Assembly: GCA_028692255.1 (NCBI GenBank)
Contig: JAQUXS010000003.1
Span: 1-64,000, forward strand
Direction of reading: 5' to 3'
DNA: 64,000 nucleotides
DNA from: Clostridium sp.
GTDB taxonomy: Bacteria; Bacillota; Clostridia; Clostridiales; Clostridiaceae
The position numbers and the translations under genes were made by a program. Position 1 is the stretch's first letter, and each line of letters opens with the position of its first letter. Below are positions 10,448-20,148 of the stretch, in pieces. The notes below the pieces were generated by a model, which was not told the origin of the DNA, did not search any database, and was given only the letters and a program-made list of their open reading frames with translations.

Positions 10448-12256
10448 TCAACTATTTGCAAATATATCTTCAAATTCATCAGATTCAAGCTTTTCTTTAT
10501 CAAGAAGAGCCTCTGCAACTGATTTTAATTTACTCATATTATCAGAAAGAAGTGTTTCTGCTTTCTCATAAGCTTCACTAATAAGTCTCTTTACTTCATC
10601 GTCTATTTTAGCTCCAACTTCTTCACTGAAGTTTCTATTTCTTCCAAGATCTCTGCCTAGGAACACTTCATCTTGATCTGTACCAAAGGATATTGGTCCT
10701 AATGTATCGCTCATTCCGTATTCCATAATCATCTTTCTTGCAATGTTTGATGCTCTATCTATATCATTTTTGGCTCCTGTACTTATATCTCCAATAACAA
10801 GTTTTTCTGCAACTCTTCCTCCAAGAAGTCCAACAATTTCATCTTCAAGTTTACTCTTAGACATGTATGCACTATCTCTAACTGGAAGATGCATTGTATA
10901 TCCTCCTGCCATGCCTCTTGGGACTATACTTATTTGATGTACAGGGTCACTATTTGGTAAAAGTTTCATAACAACTGCATGACCTGCCTCATGGAAAGCT
11001 GTAAGTCTTCTGTCGTCTTCATTAATAACTCTGCTCTTTTTCTCAGGACCAGCTATAACTCTTGTTATAGCTTCTTCTAACTCCTGCATGCCAATTATTG
11101 TCTTACTTCTTCTAACTGCTAAAAGTGCAGCTTCATTCATAAGATTTTCAAGATCTGCTCCTGTAAACCCTGCAGTTTCTTTTGCAAGTATATCTAGTTT
11201 TACACTTTCTTCAATAGGTTTATTTTTTGAATGAACCTTAAGTATTTCTTCTCTTCCTTTTACATCAGGAGCTCCAACCATTATCTGTCTATCAAAACGA
11301 CCTGGCCTTAAAAGAGCTCTATCTAATATGTCTGGTCTATTAGTTGCTGCAAGTATTATTATACCTTCGTTTATACCAAATCCATCCATTTCAACAAGGA
11401 GCTGATTTAATGTCTGTTCTCTTTCGTCATGACCACCGCCAAGACCTGCTCCTCTTTGTCTTCCAACTGCATCTATTTCATCAATAAATACTATACATGG
11501 TGAATTTTTCTTTGCCTGTTCAAATAAGTCTCTTACTCTTGAAGCACCAACTCCGACGAACATTTCAACAAAGTCAGATCCTGATATGCTAAAGAATGGT
11601 CTTCCAGCTTCACCAGCAACAGCTTTTGCAAGCAATGTTTTACCCGTTCCAGGAGGTCCTACAAGTAAGACTCCTTTAGGAATTCTTGCTCCCATATCCA
11701 AATATCTCTTAGGAACCTTTAAAAAGTCAACTATTTCTGCAAGTTCAGCTTTTTCTTCATCTTCTCCAGCAACATCATCAAAAGTAACTTTATCTTTTTC
11801 ATCTGGTGAAGCCATTTTAGCCTTACTCTTTCCAAAATTCATTACTCCCTTGCCACCTGCACCGCCTTGGGATTGCTGCATAAAAATAAACCAAAGCACA
11901 ACAAGAAACAAAATGGACAATATACTTGGAAGCCAATTAAGCCATACCGGAACATTTGCAGGTGCTGTATATGATTCTTCAGCATCACTTTTATTTTGAT
12001 TTTGACCTAAAAATTGTGAAAGTCTCTGCATAGGTGCAACTGTTTCAAAAGCTGTTCCATCTTTGTATTTACCATCAATTGTCATATTGTCATCTTTTAC
12101 TTCAAAACTTTTTATTTGATTTGAAATGTATTTCTTTTCAAATACATTAAAAGTTATTTCATTATTGCTTTTACTGCTTTGCATTAATGTAAGTGCTGTA
12201 AAAACTATTACTATGGATACTATAACCCAGACTGTGGCGCTTGATATCTTCTTCAC
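10448..12256 (-). CDS. ftsH: ATP-dependent zinc metalloprotease FtsH (GTG start)
   Basis: 602 aa; [11 protein letters not shown] region, HEAGH zinc motif, two TM segments. Confidence 0.97.
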   Translation of the reverse strand: MKKISSATVWVIVSIVIVFTALTLMQSSKSNNEITFNVFEKKYISNQIKSFEVKDDNMTIDGKYKDGTAFETVAPMQRLSQFLGQNQNKSDAEESYTAPANVPVWLNWLPSILSILFLVVLWFIFMQQSQGGAGGKGVMNFGKSKAKMASPDEKDKVTFDDVAGEDEEKAELAEIVDFLKVPKRYLDMGARIPKGVLLVGPPGTGKTLLAKAVAGEAGRPFFSISGSDFVEMFVGVGASRVRDLFEQAKKNSPCIVFIDEIDAVGRQRGAGLGGGHDEREQTLNQLLVEMDGFGINEGIIILAATNRPDILDRALLRPGRFDRQIMVGAPDVKGREEILKVHSKNKPIEESVKLDILAKETAGFTGADLENLMNEAALLAVRRSKTIIGMQELEEAITRVIAGPEKKSRVINEDDRRLTAFHEAGHAVVMKLLPNSDPVHQISIVPRGMAGGYTMHLPVRDSAYMSKSKLEDEIVGLLGGRVAEKLVIGDISTGAKNDIDRASNIARKMIMEYGMSDTLGPISFGTDQDEVFLGRDLGRNRNFSEEVGAKIDDEVKRLISEAYEKAETLLSDNMSKLKSVAEALLDKEKLESDEFEDIFANS

Positions 12257-12333
12257 TCTAGGCCCCCCTCTCTTAATGAATACGTTACGATTTTATCATA
12301 CCGCATATTTATTTACAATAATATAAATCTTAA

Positions 12334-12870
12334 TTATTTATAAATTTGTTCTTTAAGACTTCCTACAAAAGGAAGATTTCTATATTTCTCAGCATAATCT
12401 AACCCATAACCAACAAGGAAATCATCTGGTACTTCAAATCCCATATATTTAATTTCCATTTCTACCTGCCTTCTTTCAGGTTTATTTAAAAGTGCTGCAA
12501 TTTCTATGCTGTTTGGTTTTCTATCTTTAAGATACTCCTTTAAGTACGAAAGAGTAATTCCTGTATCTATAATGTCTTCTACTAAAAGTACATCTTTTCC
12601 TTCTATAGAAGAGTCTAAATCTTTTAAAATTTTAACTTTTCCCGATGATACTGATCCATCTCCATAACTTGATGCATCCATAAAATCCATAGTACATGGT
12701 ATATCTATTTCTTTCATAAGATCTGAAAGGAACATAAAGGATCCCTTTAAAATTCCAACTAAAATAAGCTCTTTTCCATTATAGTTTAAACTTATCTCTC
12801 TGCCAAGTTCCCTTATTCTTTTTCTTATCTCGCCTTCTGTTAACAGTATCTCTTTAATATCTTCTTTCAT
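12334..12870 (-). CDS. hpt: Hypoxanthine phosphoribosyltransferase
   Basis: 178 aa; VLLVEDIIDTGITL PRPP loop. Confidence 0.95.
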   Translation of the reverse strand: MKEDIKEILLTEGEIRKRIRELGREISLNYNGKELILVGILKGSFMFLSDLMKEIDIPCTMDFMDASSYGDGSVSSGKVKILKDLDSSIEGKDVLLVEDIIDTGITLSYLKEYLKDRKPNSIEIAALLNKPERRQVEMEIKYMGFEVPDDFLVGYGLDYAEKYRNLPFVGSLKEQIYK

Positions 12871-14261
12871 CGTAAATCTTCCCCGCCTTCAAATCTGATT
12901 TCTAGTATGTCTTTAGTTTCATCAGTCACTTTAAATATATCACTAACCCTATATCCTACTATCCATGCAATCTCATCATCGAAACATATAAGAGGTATCT
13001 TATCACGAAGTGGCTTTGAAATTTTCATATCAATAAAAATATCTTTTATTTTTTTTGTGCCTTTCATACCAAACGGAGTAAACTTATCTCCATTTTTTCT
13101 AAATCTAATACTTATCTTTTCATTAATTTTACCATAATCAAAATACTTTACAAACCTATTTGTATTAAAATCAATGTTTTCATCTTTTTTTATGATTTTA
13201 ATGTTTACTTTATAACCATATTCTTTTATATTATTACAAGTTTTAAGTTCAAGTTTATATTCCTTTGAATAGTCTTTAGCATTTATATTATCAAAGCGCA
13301 AAATAATGTCACCATAATTATTGTACGCTTCTATATTCCTCGGAAGAGACAATATAGATCCTGTACTTTTATGCTGCATATATATTATATCTAAAATATG
13401 TTTTTTTTCAAAATTATATGTACTTTTAGCTAGATATGAAATTGCCCTTCTAATTATCCTTGTTATTATAGCCTCTTTTTCTAAAAATGCCTCTTTTTTT
13501 ATTGTAACCTTACCACTACTTTCATAGCAATATATTTTGTATTTTTTAATTGAAAAATCTTCAATAAATTTGTTATCAACACTTAAAGTATCGCTGAGCC
13601 TATTAAGTGCAGCAATTATATCGCTATTGAAATTCTTTTTTATATATGGAATGATATCTAGTCTAACTTTATTTCTCCCATATATATACTCAAAATTTGT
13701 TTTATCTATCTTTGGATTTAATTTATTTTCTCTACAATAATCCTCAATTTCATCTCTTGAAACTTTTATAAGTGGTCTTACATAAACGTTATCTCTTACA
13801 GGTCTTATTCCTATAAGTCCATTTAATCCAGCCCCCCTCATAATGTGCATTAATATTGTTTCTGCTTGGTCATTGGCATTATGAGCTATGGCAATTTTAT
13901 CTGCTCCTATTTTACCCTTTAGTTCTTCAAAAAATTCATATCTCGCTGTTCTTCCTGCCATTTCACAGGATTGCCCTTTTTCTCTGCAAAGAGCATTTAC
14001 ATCAACTCTTTTGCTGTAAAAATCTATATTCTTTTTTCTGCAGAATTCTCTAACAAATTCTTCATCTTCGTCTGCATCTTTTCCCCTAAGACAATGATTT
14101 AAATGTGCTGCACAAATATCAATATGCAGTTCACTTTTCAAATTATATAGAGTATTTAAAAGACACATAGAATCAGGGCCTCCTGAAACAGCAACTATAA
14201 CTTTATCATTTTTACAAAACATATGATTTTCTTCTATTGTCTGTAATACTTTATGAATCAA
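12867..14261 (-). CDS. tilS: tRNA(Ile)-lysidine synthase
   Basis: 464 aa; VAVSGGPDSMCLL; overlaps hpt by 4 bp. Confidence 0.95.
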   Translation of the reverse strand: MIHKVLQTIEENHMFCKNDKVIVAVSGGPDSMCLLNTLYNLKSELHIDICAAHLNHCLRGKDADEDEEFVREFCRKKNIDFYSKRVDVNALCREKGQSCEMAGRTARYEFFEELKGKIGADKIAIAHNANDQAETILMHIMRGAGLNGLIGIRPVRDNVYVRPLIKVSRDEIEDYCRENKLNPKIDKTNFEYIYGRNKVRLDIIPYIKKNFNSDIIAALNRLSDTLSVDNKFIEDFSIKKYKIYCYESSGKVTIKKEAFLEKEAIITRIIRRAISYLAKSTYNFEKKHILDIIYMQHKSTGSILSLPRNIEAYNNYGDIILRFDNINAKDYSKEYKLELKTCNNIKEYGYKVNIKIIKKDENIDFNTNRFVKYFDYGKINEKISIRFRKNGDKFTPFGMKGTKKIKDIFIDMKISKPLRDKIPLICFDDEIAWIVGYRVSDIFKVTDETKDILEIRFEGGEDLR

Positions 14262-14377
14262 AAAAACACTTCCTATTTTTACAAAATATTTTCACTAAGA
14301 TAAATAATTTTCACACAATTTATATTAGAACATTATAACATATTTTTAAATTTTCATTCAATGTATAATCATAAATA

Positions 14378-16765
14378 TTAGTAAAGACTGTACACTTTAG
14401 ATACTATTGCAGTTATATCATCTTTTGCTCTTCCCTTTCCAAGTTCCAATGATTTTTTCACAAGCTCCTCTACTAATTCTTTTGGATTATTTGAACTTGC
14501 ATTTTTTAAATATTGTTCTATCCAGCCTGTTTTACCTGCATTATTATTGTCAAAGTCCGTAACCCCATCACTTAGCATTACTATAATATCACCATTTTGT
14601 AAATTTTTATTTTTTATATCTATATCAGCTTCATCAAGAACTCCTATTGGAAGTGTCCTTGAATTTATTATTTCGACTCTATCTTTTCTTTTAATAAAAC
14701 TAGGAGCTGCTCCAACTTTCATAAAAGAAGCTTCACCCGAATACAAATCAACACCGCAAAGATCCATAGTTGAAAATTTTTCATCTTCACTAAACTTTAA
14801 TGTCATAACTGAATTTATACAATTAATTGCTGTGAGTTTATCAATTCCAGCATGTGTAAATTTTTCAATTAAATCAATTGCCGCTTTACTTTCACGACCA
14901 GCACTTCCCCCTGAACCCATACCATCACTAATTGCTATCATATAATTTTCATCTCTATTTTTTCCAAAACTATAACTGTCGCCATTTTCTTTTTCACCAT
15001 ACTTATTTTTACGGCTTACATAAGAAACCATATAATATTTAGGAGTCTTTTCAAATTCAACACTGCAAAGCTCAGTTTTAGGGTCAATTTTGCATCCATC
15101 ATCCCTTATACACATACATGTATTGGTTACTTCGTTTATTAATGGCAGGATTTTTTTAACACATATTTGTCTCCCTCCACATGCATGCATTGAAATTTTT
15201 ATATTGATTCTATCAGTTTCATCGTTTATGCACATAACATCATTAAATTTAATACCAGTTTTTAAAAACACACTTATAATTTTTTTCTCCATTTCGTAAT
15301 TAAAATTGATATTGTTCTTAAATCCATTATTCATTTCATTTAATATTTCAGATACATTATTTATCTCACCTGCAATCATCCTTCGTCCACTTCCAAGTTT
15401 AGCTCTCCACATTTCATCTGAAACATAATTATTTACAATTTCTTCAGTACTTGCAATAAGAGAATTTTTCTTTATACATTTTTTTATTATCTCATGGGGG
15501 ATCTCACCCTTATTATCTTGATAATTTGATATAAGTTCTTCAAATGCAGCATAGGTATAGTATAGCTCCCTCTTCCAACATATATTTTTCATATTGCAGT
15601 TATTGCATACCCTATCAGCAAGATTCTCAATAATGCCACTACTTTTAGTTTTTAGGGAAAGCTTATCATTTTCTGCAAGACTATTTAAAACCCCTCCCAT
15701 ACCATTTAAGGCCTTCGAAAAATCATCAAGTCTCTTTATATATATATTCTTAACCTTTTCAATATAATTTTCTGATATGTTTTGCTGCTTGTTATCAACG
15801 TTTATTTCTCCTTTTATTTTTTCTATAATTTTAGACGGAATTAAAATAAATACTCCTGATGCCAAGATTCCTTCAATTGGATTAAAATTGTTTAAATCCC
15901 TTGTATAAATTAGCATTATAAGAAATACTATACTAAAACTTATACCTGTAATCCATTTATTTTCCCCTTTAAATATTCCAGATACTATAGCACAAATTGC
16001 AAATACTGCTATATACATTTCCATTTTATTTGTAGACATACCTATTATTATCCCATTAGTCACTCCTATAGTTGTACCTATAGCAAGTCCATTTATATAC
16101 GTCACTATAATGATGCTCAAAAGCGCAATGATATTGGTTATACTAATGTTATATAATTTAAAGCCTTGTGTTCCACTTATAACAAGTGACATCGTTACAG
16201 TCATACATATGAGTTCTTCATTAGTGAAAAGATGTCTTGTTTTTACGTTTTCAAAGCATAAAATAGATTTGTTTATAATATAATATACTGGAAGTATACA
16301 GAGCACTTGAAGAAGAGCAATGAATACAGCCATGTTAAAAGAAGTTTTGCTAAATATAATGCTTACAGAAACAAATATAGCCATTAGTAAAGCAGAATAC
16401 ACAACTGTCATCTTTTTCTTCGGATATTTATCCGTAAAAAGACTTATAAAAGTAATAATACCTGCAGCTATTATGTAAGTATAATATTCTGAAACTGTAT
16501 TTTGAATAGTAAGGTACCCAATTAGCGTACCAACCATAGCTATAATTTTACTTCTCACTTCTTTATTTATGAGTACAGACATTAAAAAAGCAATTCCAAA
16601 TGGCGCAGTGTGGTTTATTAATATAACCCTGCTTATTAATATTGAACATAAAAATAAAGCTGTAAGCTTTATATATCCAACATTAAATAAGATTTTTGCA
16701 TTTATCTTCCCTTTTGTATTCTCCCTGTTTCTTTGATAAGTATAAATTTCTGAATTGTATTGCAT
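14378..16765 (-). CDS. spoIIE: Stage II sporulation protein E (PP2C phosphatase)
   Basis: 795 aa; multi-TM N-terminus, SDGMGSGGSAGRESKAAI and LSDGVTD PP2C motifs. Confidence 0.95.
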   Translation of the reverse strand: MQYNSEIYTYQRNRENTKGKINAKILFNVGYIKLTALFLCSILISRVILINHTAPFGIAFLMSVLINKEVRSKIIAMVGTLIGYLTIQNTVSEYYTYIIAAGIITFISLFTDKYPKKKMTVVYSALLMAIFVSVSIIFSKTSFNMAVFIALLQVLCILPVYYIINKSILCFENVKTRHLFTNEELICMTVTMSLVISGTQGFKLYNISITNIIALLSIIIVTYINGLAIGTTIGVTNGIIIGMSTNKMEMYIAVFAICAIVSGIFKGENKWITGISFSIVFLIMLIYTRDLNNFNPIEGILASGVFILIPSKIIEKIKGEINVDNKQQNISENYIEKVKNIYIKRLDDFSKALNGMGGVLNSLAENDKLSLKTKSSGIIENLADRVCNNCNMKNICWKRELYYTYAAFEELISNYQDNKGEIPHEIIKKCIKKNSLIASTEEIVNNYVSDEMWRAKLGSGRRMIAGEINNVSEILNEMNNGFKNNINFNYEMEKKIISVFLKTGIKFNDVMCINDETDRINIKISMHACGGRQICVKKILPLINEVTNTCMCIRDDGCKIDPKTELCSVEFEKTPKYYMVSYVSRKNKYGEKENGDSYSFGKNRDENYMIAISDGMGSGGSAGRESKAAIDLIEKFTHAGIDKLTAINCINSVMTLKFSEDEKFSTMDLCGVDLYSGEASFMKVGAAPSFIKRKDRVEIINSRTLPIGVLDEADIDIKNKNLQNGDIIVMLSDGVTDFDNNNAGKTGWIEQYLKNASSNNPKELVEELVKKSLELGKGRAKDDITAIVSKVYSLY

Positions 16766-16796
16766 AAAATCATCTCCCCAATAATAAACTATTTTT

Positions 16797-16829
16797 ATTA
16801 TAGCAGTATTACCTGGAATTATTTGTCAA
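16797..16829 (-). promoter_or_regulatory. Spo0A/sigma-A-type spoIIE promoter with 21-bp spacer
   Basis: Minus strand TTGACA (16824-16829)-N21-TATAAT (16797-16802); TTTTTGACAAAT overlaps a near-consensus 0A box. Confidence 0.55.
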
Positions 16830-17032
16830 AAATGATTTTACAAAAAAAGTTTTTTAAGACATCAATCCCTAATCATGTTAATAAAATATCATTTTATATT
16901 TTTATATTTCACAATAGCCAAATATAACAAAATAAATTCTATATTTAGATTAGCATTTGAAGAATTTAGGAACTTATTTATCAATTTATTAATGATTTTA
17001 GTCAAGTAGATTAGTTAAATATATGAATAGCA

Positions 17033-17060
17033 AAAGAACTCATACAATGTATGAGTTCTT
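17033..17060 (-). terminator. Terminator of proximal tRNA cassette
   Basis: AAGAACTCATACA/TGTATGAGTTCTT hairpin. Confidence 0.65.
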
Positions 17061-17136
17061 GGTAGCGGAAATAGGACTTGAACCTACGACACTTCGGGTA
17101 TGAACCGAATGCTCTAGCCAACTGAGCTATTCCGCC
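17060..17136 (-). tRNA. tRNA-Met (CAT, elongator-like)
   Basis: GGCGGAATAGCTCAGTTGGCTAGAGCATTCGGTTCATACCCGAA...CCA. Confidence 0.93.
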
Positions 17137-17141
17137 AAGTT

Positions 17142-17217
<76 letters not shown>

Positions 17218-17223
17218 ATATTT

Positions 17224-17313
17224 TGGTGCCGAAGACCGGAATCGAACCGGTACGGTGGTTTAAGCACCGCAGGATTTTAAGTCCTGTGCGTCTGCCAGTT
17301 CCGCCACTTCGGC
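17224..17313 (-). tRNA. tRNA-Leu (TAA)
   Basis: GCCGAAGTGGCGGAACTGGCAGACGCACAGGACTTAAAATCCTG with long variable arm, CCA. Confidence 0.95.
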
Positions 17314-17388
17314 AAATCATCGTTCTTGACGACATTAAATAGTATATAATAAAAAAGAATACTTGTCAATACTTATTTTTGCAATAAA

Positions 17389-17413
17389 AAAACTCATACA
17401 TATGTATGAGTTT
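17389..17413 (-). terminator. Terminator of distal tRNA cassette
   Basis: AAACTCATACATATGTATGAGTTTTTTTATTG on minus strand. Confidence 0.75.
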
Positions 17414-17489
17414 GGTAGCGGAAATAGGACTTGAACCTACGACACTTCGGGTATGAACCGAATGCTCTAGCCAGCTGAGCTATTCCGCC
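17413..17489 (-). tRNA. tRNA-Met (CAT), second copy
   Basis: As 17060-17136 with one visible D-arm difference. Confidence 0.93.
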
Positions 17490-17494
17490 AGATT

Positions 17495-17570
<76 letters not shown>

Positions 17571-17575
17571 ATATT

Positions 17576-17665
17576 TGGTGCCGAAGACCGGAATCGAACC
17601 GGTACGGTGGTTTAAGCACCGCAGGATTTTAAGTCCTGTGCGTCTGCCAGTTCCGCCACTTCGGC
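17576..17665 (-). tRNA. tRNA-Leu (TAA), second copy
   Basis: Same sequence as 17224-17313 by eye. Confidence 0.95.
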
Positions 17666-17736
17666 AAGCCATCACTTTTGACGACGAAATTTATTATATC
17701 TTATATTTATGAAAATGTCAATAATTATTCTCTAAT

Positions 17737-17768
17737 AAATAAAAGAGACTTAGAAGTCTCTTTATTTT
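17737..17768 (-). terminator. Terminator of S1-domain gene
   Basis: AAATAAAAGAGACTT/AAGTCTCTTTATTT hairpin. Confidence 0.7.
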
Positions 17769-17774
17769 CTCGTA

Positions 17775-18185
17775 TTAACCTTTTTTATAACCTCCGTGGC
17801 CTTTAGCTTCTTGATGTTTCTTAAGATCTTGAAATCTTTCCTCGCTGTCCTTTAAAAATTTAGAAAGTCTATCTTCAAAGTCAGCTGCTCCATTTTGTTT
17901 TGATTTTACGTTTTTAGTCCAGTCAATCTCAATAGGCTTTACTGATTTTTTTGGTATATTTGCTTGCTTTATTGATAAACTTATCTTACCATTATCGTCT
18001 ACTGATAGCACTTTTACCTTTACTTTATCTTCTTCTTTTATATAATCCTTAATATCTTTTACAAAAGTATCCGCAACTTCTGAAATATGCACCAAACCTG
18101 TTTTTCCTTCAACCTCAACAAATGCGCCAAAATTCGTAATGTTAACTACTTTACCCTCTAGAATCGTTCCTGCCTTTAAGGTCAT
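17775..18185 (-). CDS. yabR: S1 RNA-binding domain protein (YabR-like)
   Basis: 136 aa; GTILEGKVVNITNFGAFVEVEGKTGLVHISEV. Confidence 0.88.
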   Translation of the reverse strand: MTLKAGTILEGKVVNITNFGAFVEVEGKTGLVHISEVADTFVKDIKDYIKEEDKVKVKVLSVDDNGKISLSIKQANIPKKSVKPIEIDWTKNVKSKQNGAADFEDRLSKFLKDSEERFQDLKKHQEAKGHGGYKKG

Positions 18186-18305
18186 GTTAAAAAGACTCCT
18201 CCTTGATTATGTTTATATTTTATAATTATATAATGATTGACTAATACTATAAATAAATTATAACATATATGTATTCATATTATATCTAATTGTTCAATCA
18301 TAATA

Positions 18306-18578
18306 TTATTTACCACTATTTAATACAGGAATTTCACCCTGCTTAATAAGACCCAACTTTTCTCTAGCAAGCTTTTCACTGTATTCATCAGTTTTTGCCA
18401 TCTTAAGTTCATCTTGTAATTTGGAATTGTTATTTTCTATTTCTTTTGCCTGTTCAGTTTTGTCATAAATTTTAGATTGGATTCTATTAATAATAATCTG
18501 TTGATTTACTAATAAATAACACATATTAATAATAAAGATTCCGAAAATGAGATATTTTAATTTAGACCTTTTCTTCAT
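18306..18578 (-). CDS. divIC: Septum formation initiator (DivIC/FtsB family)
   Basis: 90 aa; single TM followed by coiled coil, ...AREKLGLIKQGEIP. Confidence 0.75.
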   Translation of the reverse strand: MKKRSKLKYLIFGIFIINMCYLLVNQQIIINRIQSKIYDKTEQAKEIENNNSKLQDELKMAKTDEYSEKLAREKLGLIKQGEIPVLNSGK

Positions 18579-18662
18579 AGCCTTTCCCTCACAATTAAGA
18601 ATATTAACATATCTATATTCTAATTTCTTTTTTACATATATTCAAGTTTTTTATTTTAAAAT

Positions 18663-19055
18663 TTAATGTTTTTGAAAAAAATATTCAATTGCAACTTTAA
18701 ATGGGTAAATTATTATGTTAAATAATATTCTTATTACCTTAAATATGTTTATTAATATATTATTTTCTATTTTTAATAATACCCTGCTTAGAATTTTAAA
18801 ATATATATACATACCTATTGATATAAAAATATAAACATACATATTAAAAAAAGCTCCAGTATTGCCATATAAGAAAATAAATATTAATAATGCTGCTAAG
18901 ATCCAAAATAAAATGTCTTCCGCAAATCCAATTATCTTATTTGGTATCTTAAATCCTCTCATAATTCTATACGTGTCAAATAATATACCTGTAATAATTC
19001 CTGCAATTAAGCTATATAAAAGTAATCTAAACTGTGCATAATTAGATAAAGCCAT
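18663..19055 (-). CDS. yabQ: Spore cortex biosynthesis protein YabQ
   Basis: 130 aa multi-TM; located directly downstream of yabP. Confidence 0.8.
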   Translation of the reverse strand: MALSNYAQFRLLLYSLIAGIITGILFDTYRIMRGFKIPNKIIGFAEDILFWILAALLIFIFLYGNTGAFFNMYVYIFISIGMYIYFKILSRVLLKIENNILINIFKVIRILFNIIIYPFKVAIEYFFQKH

Positions 19056-19059
19056 AAAA

Positions 19060-19341
19060 TCACCTGAACAATCTCTTTAATATACTATCTTTGTTCTTTA
19101 TATTTTCACTTGCAGAGTAGATACATGAATTTATTTTCCCTGTTATTATCATATCTCCATTTTGAACATCTAGTTTATTCATTTTAAGTTCATTGCCTTT
19201 TATTGTTAGAAGTCCAAGATTAGTAGTTAAAACTATAATCTCATCATTAAAACTTATAACTTCCTTTACTCCTGTAATAGACAACCTTTTTCTATTTTCA
19301 AGTAAAACATTACTCTTTTTATCTTCATTTTTTACTTCCAT
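19060..19341 (-). CDS. yabP: Sporulation protein YabP
   Basis: 93 aa; ENRKRLSITGVKEVISFNDEIIVLTTNLGLLTIKG. Confidence 0.85.
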   Translation of the reverse strand: MEVKNEDKKSNVLLENRKRLSITGVKEVISFNDEIIVLTTNLGLLTIKGNELKMNKLDVQNGDMIITGKINSCIYSASENIKNKDSILKRLFR

Positions 19342-19369
19342 AGTTTTACCTCCTAATTCTACTATAAAA

Positions 19370-19398
19370 TATATATGAGAATAGAAGTTAGTATATTA
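19370..19398 (-). promoter_or_regulatory. Possible sigma-E promoter of yabPQ
   Basis: Minus strand TAATATA-N14-CATATATA versus KMATATT-N13/15-CATACAHT. Confidence 0.35.
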
Positions 19399-19429
19399 CA
19401 TCTAGAAGTGAACTTATTGATTATTAAAT

Positions 19430-19687
19430 TTATTTATCTGTTAAAATTTCATACATTTCTTTTGCATTTTCTTTATGTGTAGAATTGGATATATTGATTA
19501 TTCTTGCCTTTAATACACTTTGTGCATATCTTATTTCAATTATATCCCCTTCCTTTACATCTACCCCTGGCTTAACAACCTTGTCATTTATTGAAACTCT
19601 CCCACTTTCACAAGCTTCTTTTGCCACAGTTCTTCTCTTTATTATCCTTGATACCTTTAAATATTTATCTAATCTCATAAAATTCAC
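19430..19687 (-). CDS. S4-domain RNA-binding protein (RqcP/HslR-like)
   Basis: 85 aa; MRLDKYLKVSRIIKRRTVAKEACESGRV. Confidence 0.88.
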   Translation of the reverse strand: MNFMRLDKYLKVSRIIKRRTVAKEACESGRVSINDKVVKPGVDVKEGDIIEIRYAQSVLKARIINISNSTHKENAKEMYEILTDK

Positions 19688-19718
19688 CTTTCAAGTTAAG
19701 ATAACATATATAATAACG

Positions 19719-19742
19719 AAAAACCTGGATAAAATCCAGGTT
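19719..19742 (-). terminator. Terminator of hup
   Basis: AAACCTGGATTTTATCCAGGTTTTTCG on minus strand. Confidence 0.7.
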
Positions 19743-19761
19743 TAGCAAAAAAATCAACTGT

Positions 19762-20040
19762 CTATTTATTATTTACTCTATCTTTAAATTCTTTTCCTGC
19801 TTTGAAAACTGGTACTGTTGAAGCAGGTATTGTTATTTCTTCTTTTGATCTTGGGTTTCTTCCTTTTCTTTCTGCTCTATCTCTAGTTTCAAATGTTCCA
19901 AAACCTACAAGTTGAACTTTTTCACCCTTTTCTAATGATTCCTCTATGCTTTCAATAAATCCTTTAAGAGCTGATTCTGCATCTTTCTTAGTTAAACTAC
20001 TTTTTTCTGATATACTGCTTATTAATTCTGCTTTGTTCAC
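19762..20040 (-). CDS. hup: HU-family DNA-binding protein
   Basis: 92 aa; GFGTFETRDRAERKGRNPRS. Confidence 0.96.
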   Translation of the reverse strand: MNKAELISSISEKSSLTKKDAESALKGFIESIEESLEKGEKVQLVGFGTFETRDRAERKGRNPRSKEEITIPASTVPVFKAGKEFKDRVNNK

Positions 20041-20148
20041 TTTTGTTACCTCCTTAAAATTAAGAATACGTTAGTTCTTTATAGCATATTCTTCAAATAT
20101 TTTTTAAATCCTTCTTTTTTTGAAGCATTTAATAAAATTTTAATAAAT

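Noticed and set aside
11586-11999. 137-aa plus-strand ORF
   Set aside because: Antisense to the ftsH AAA domain
14547-14945. 132-aa plus-strand ORF
   Set aside because: Antisense to spoIIE PP2C domain
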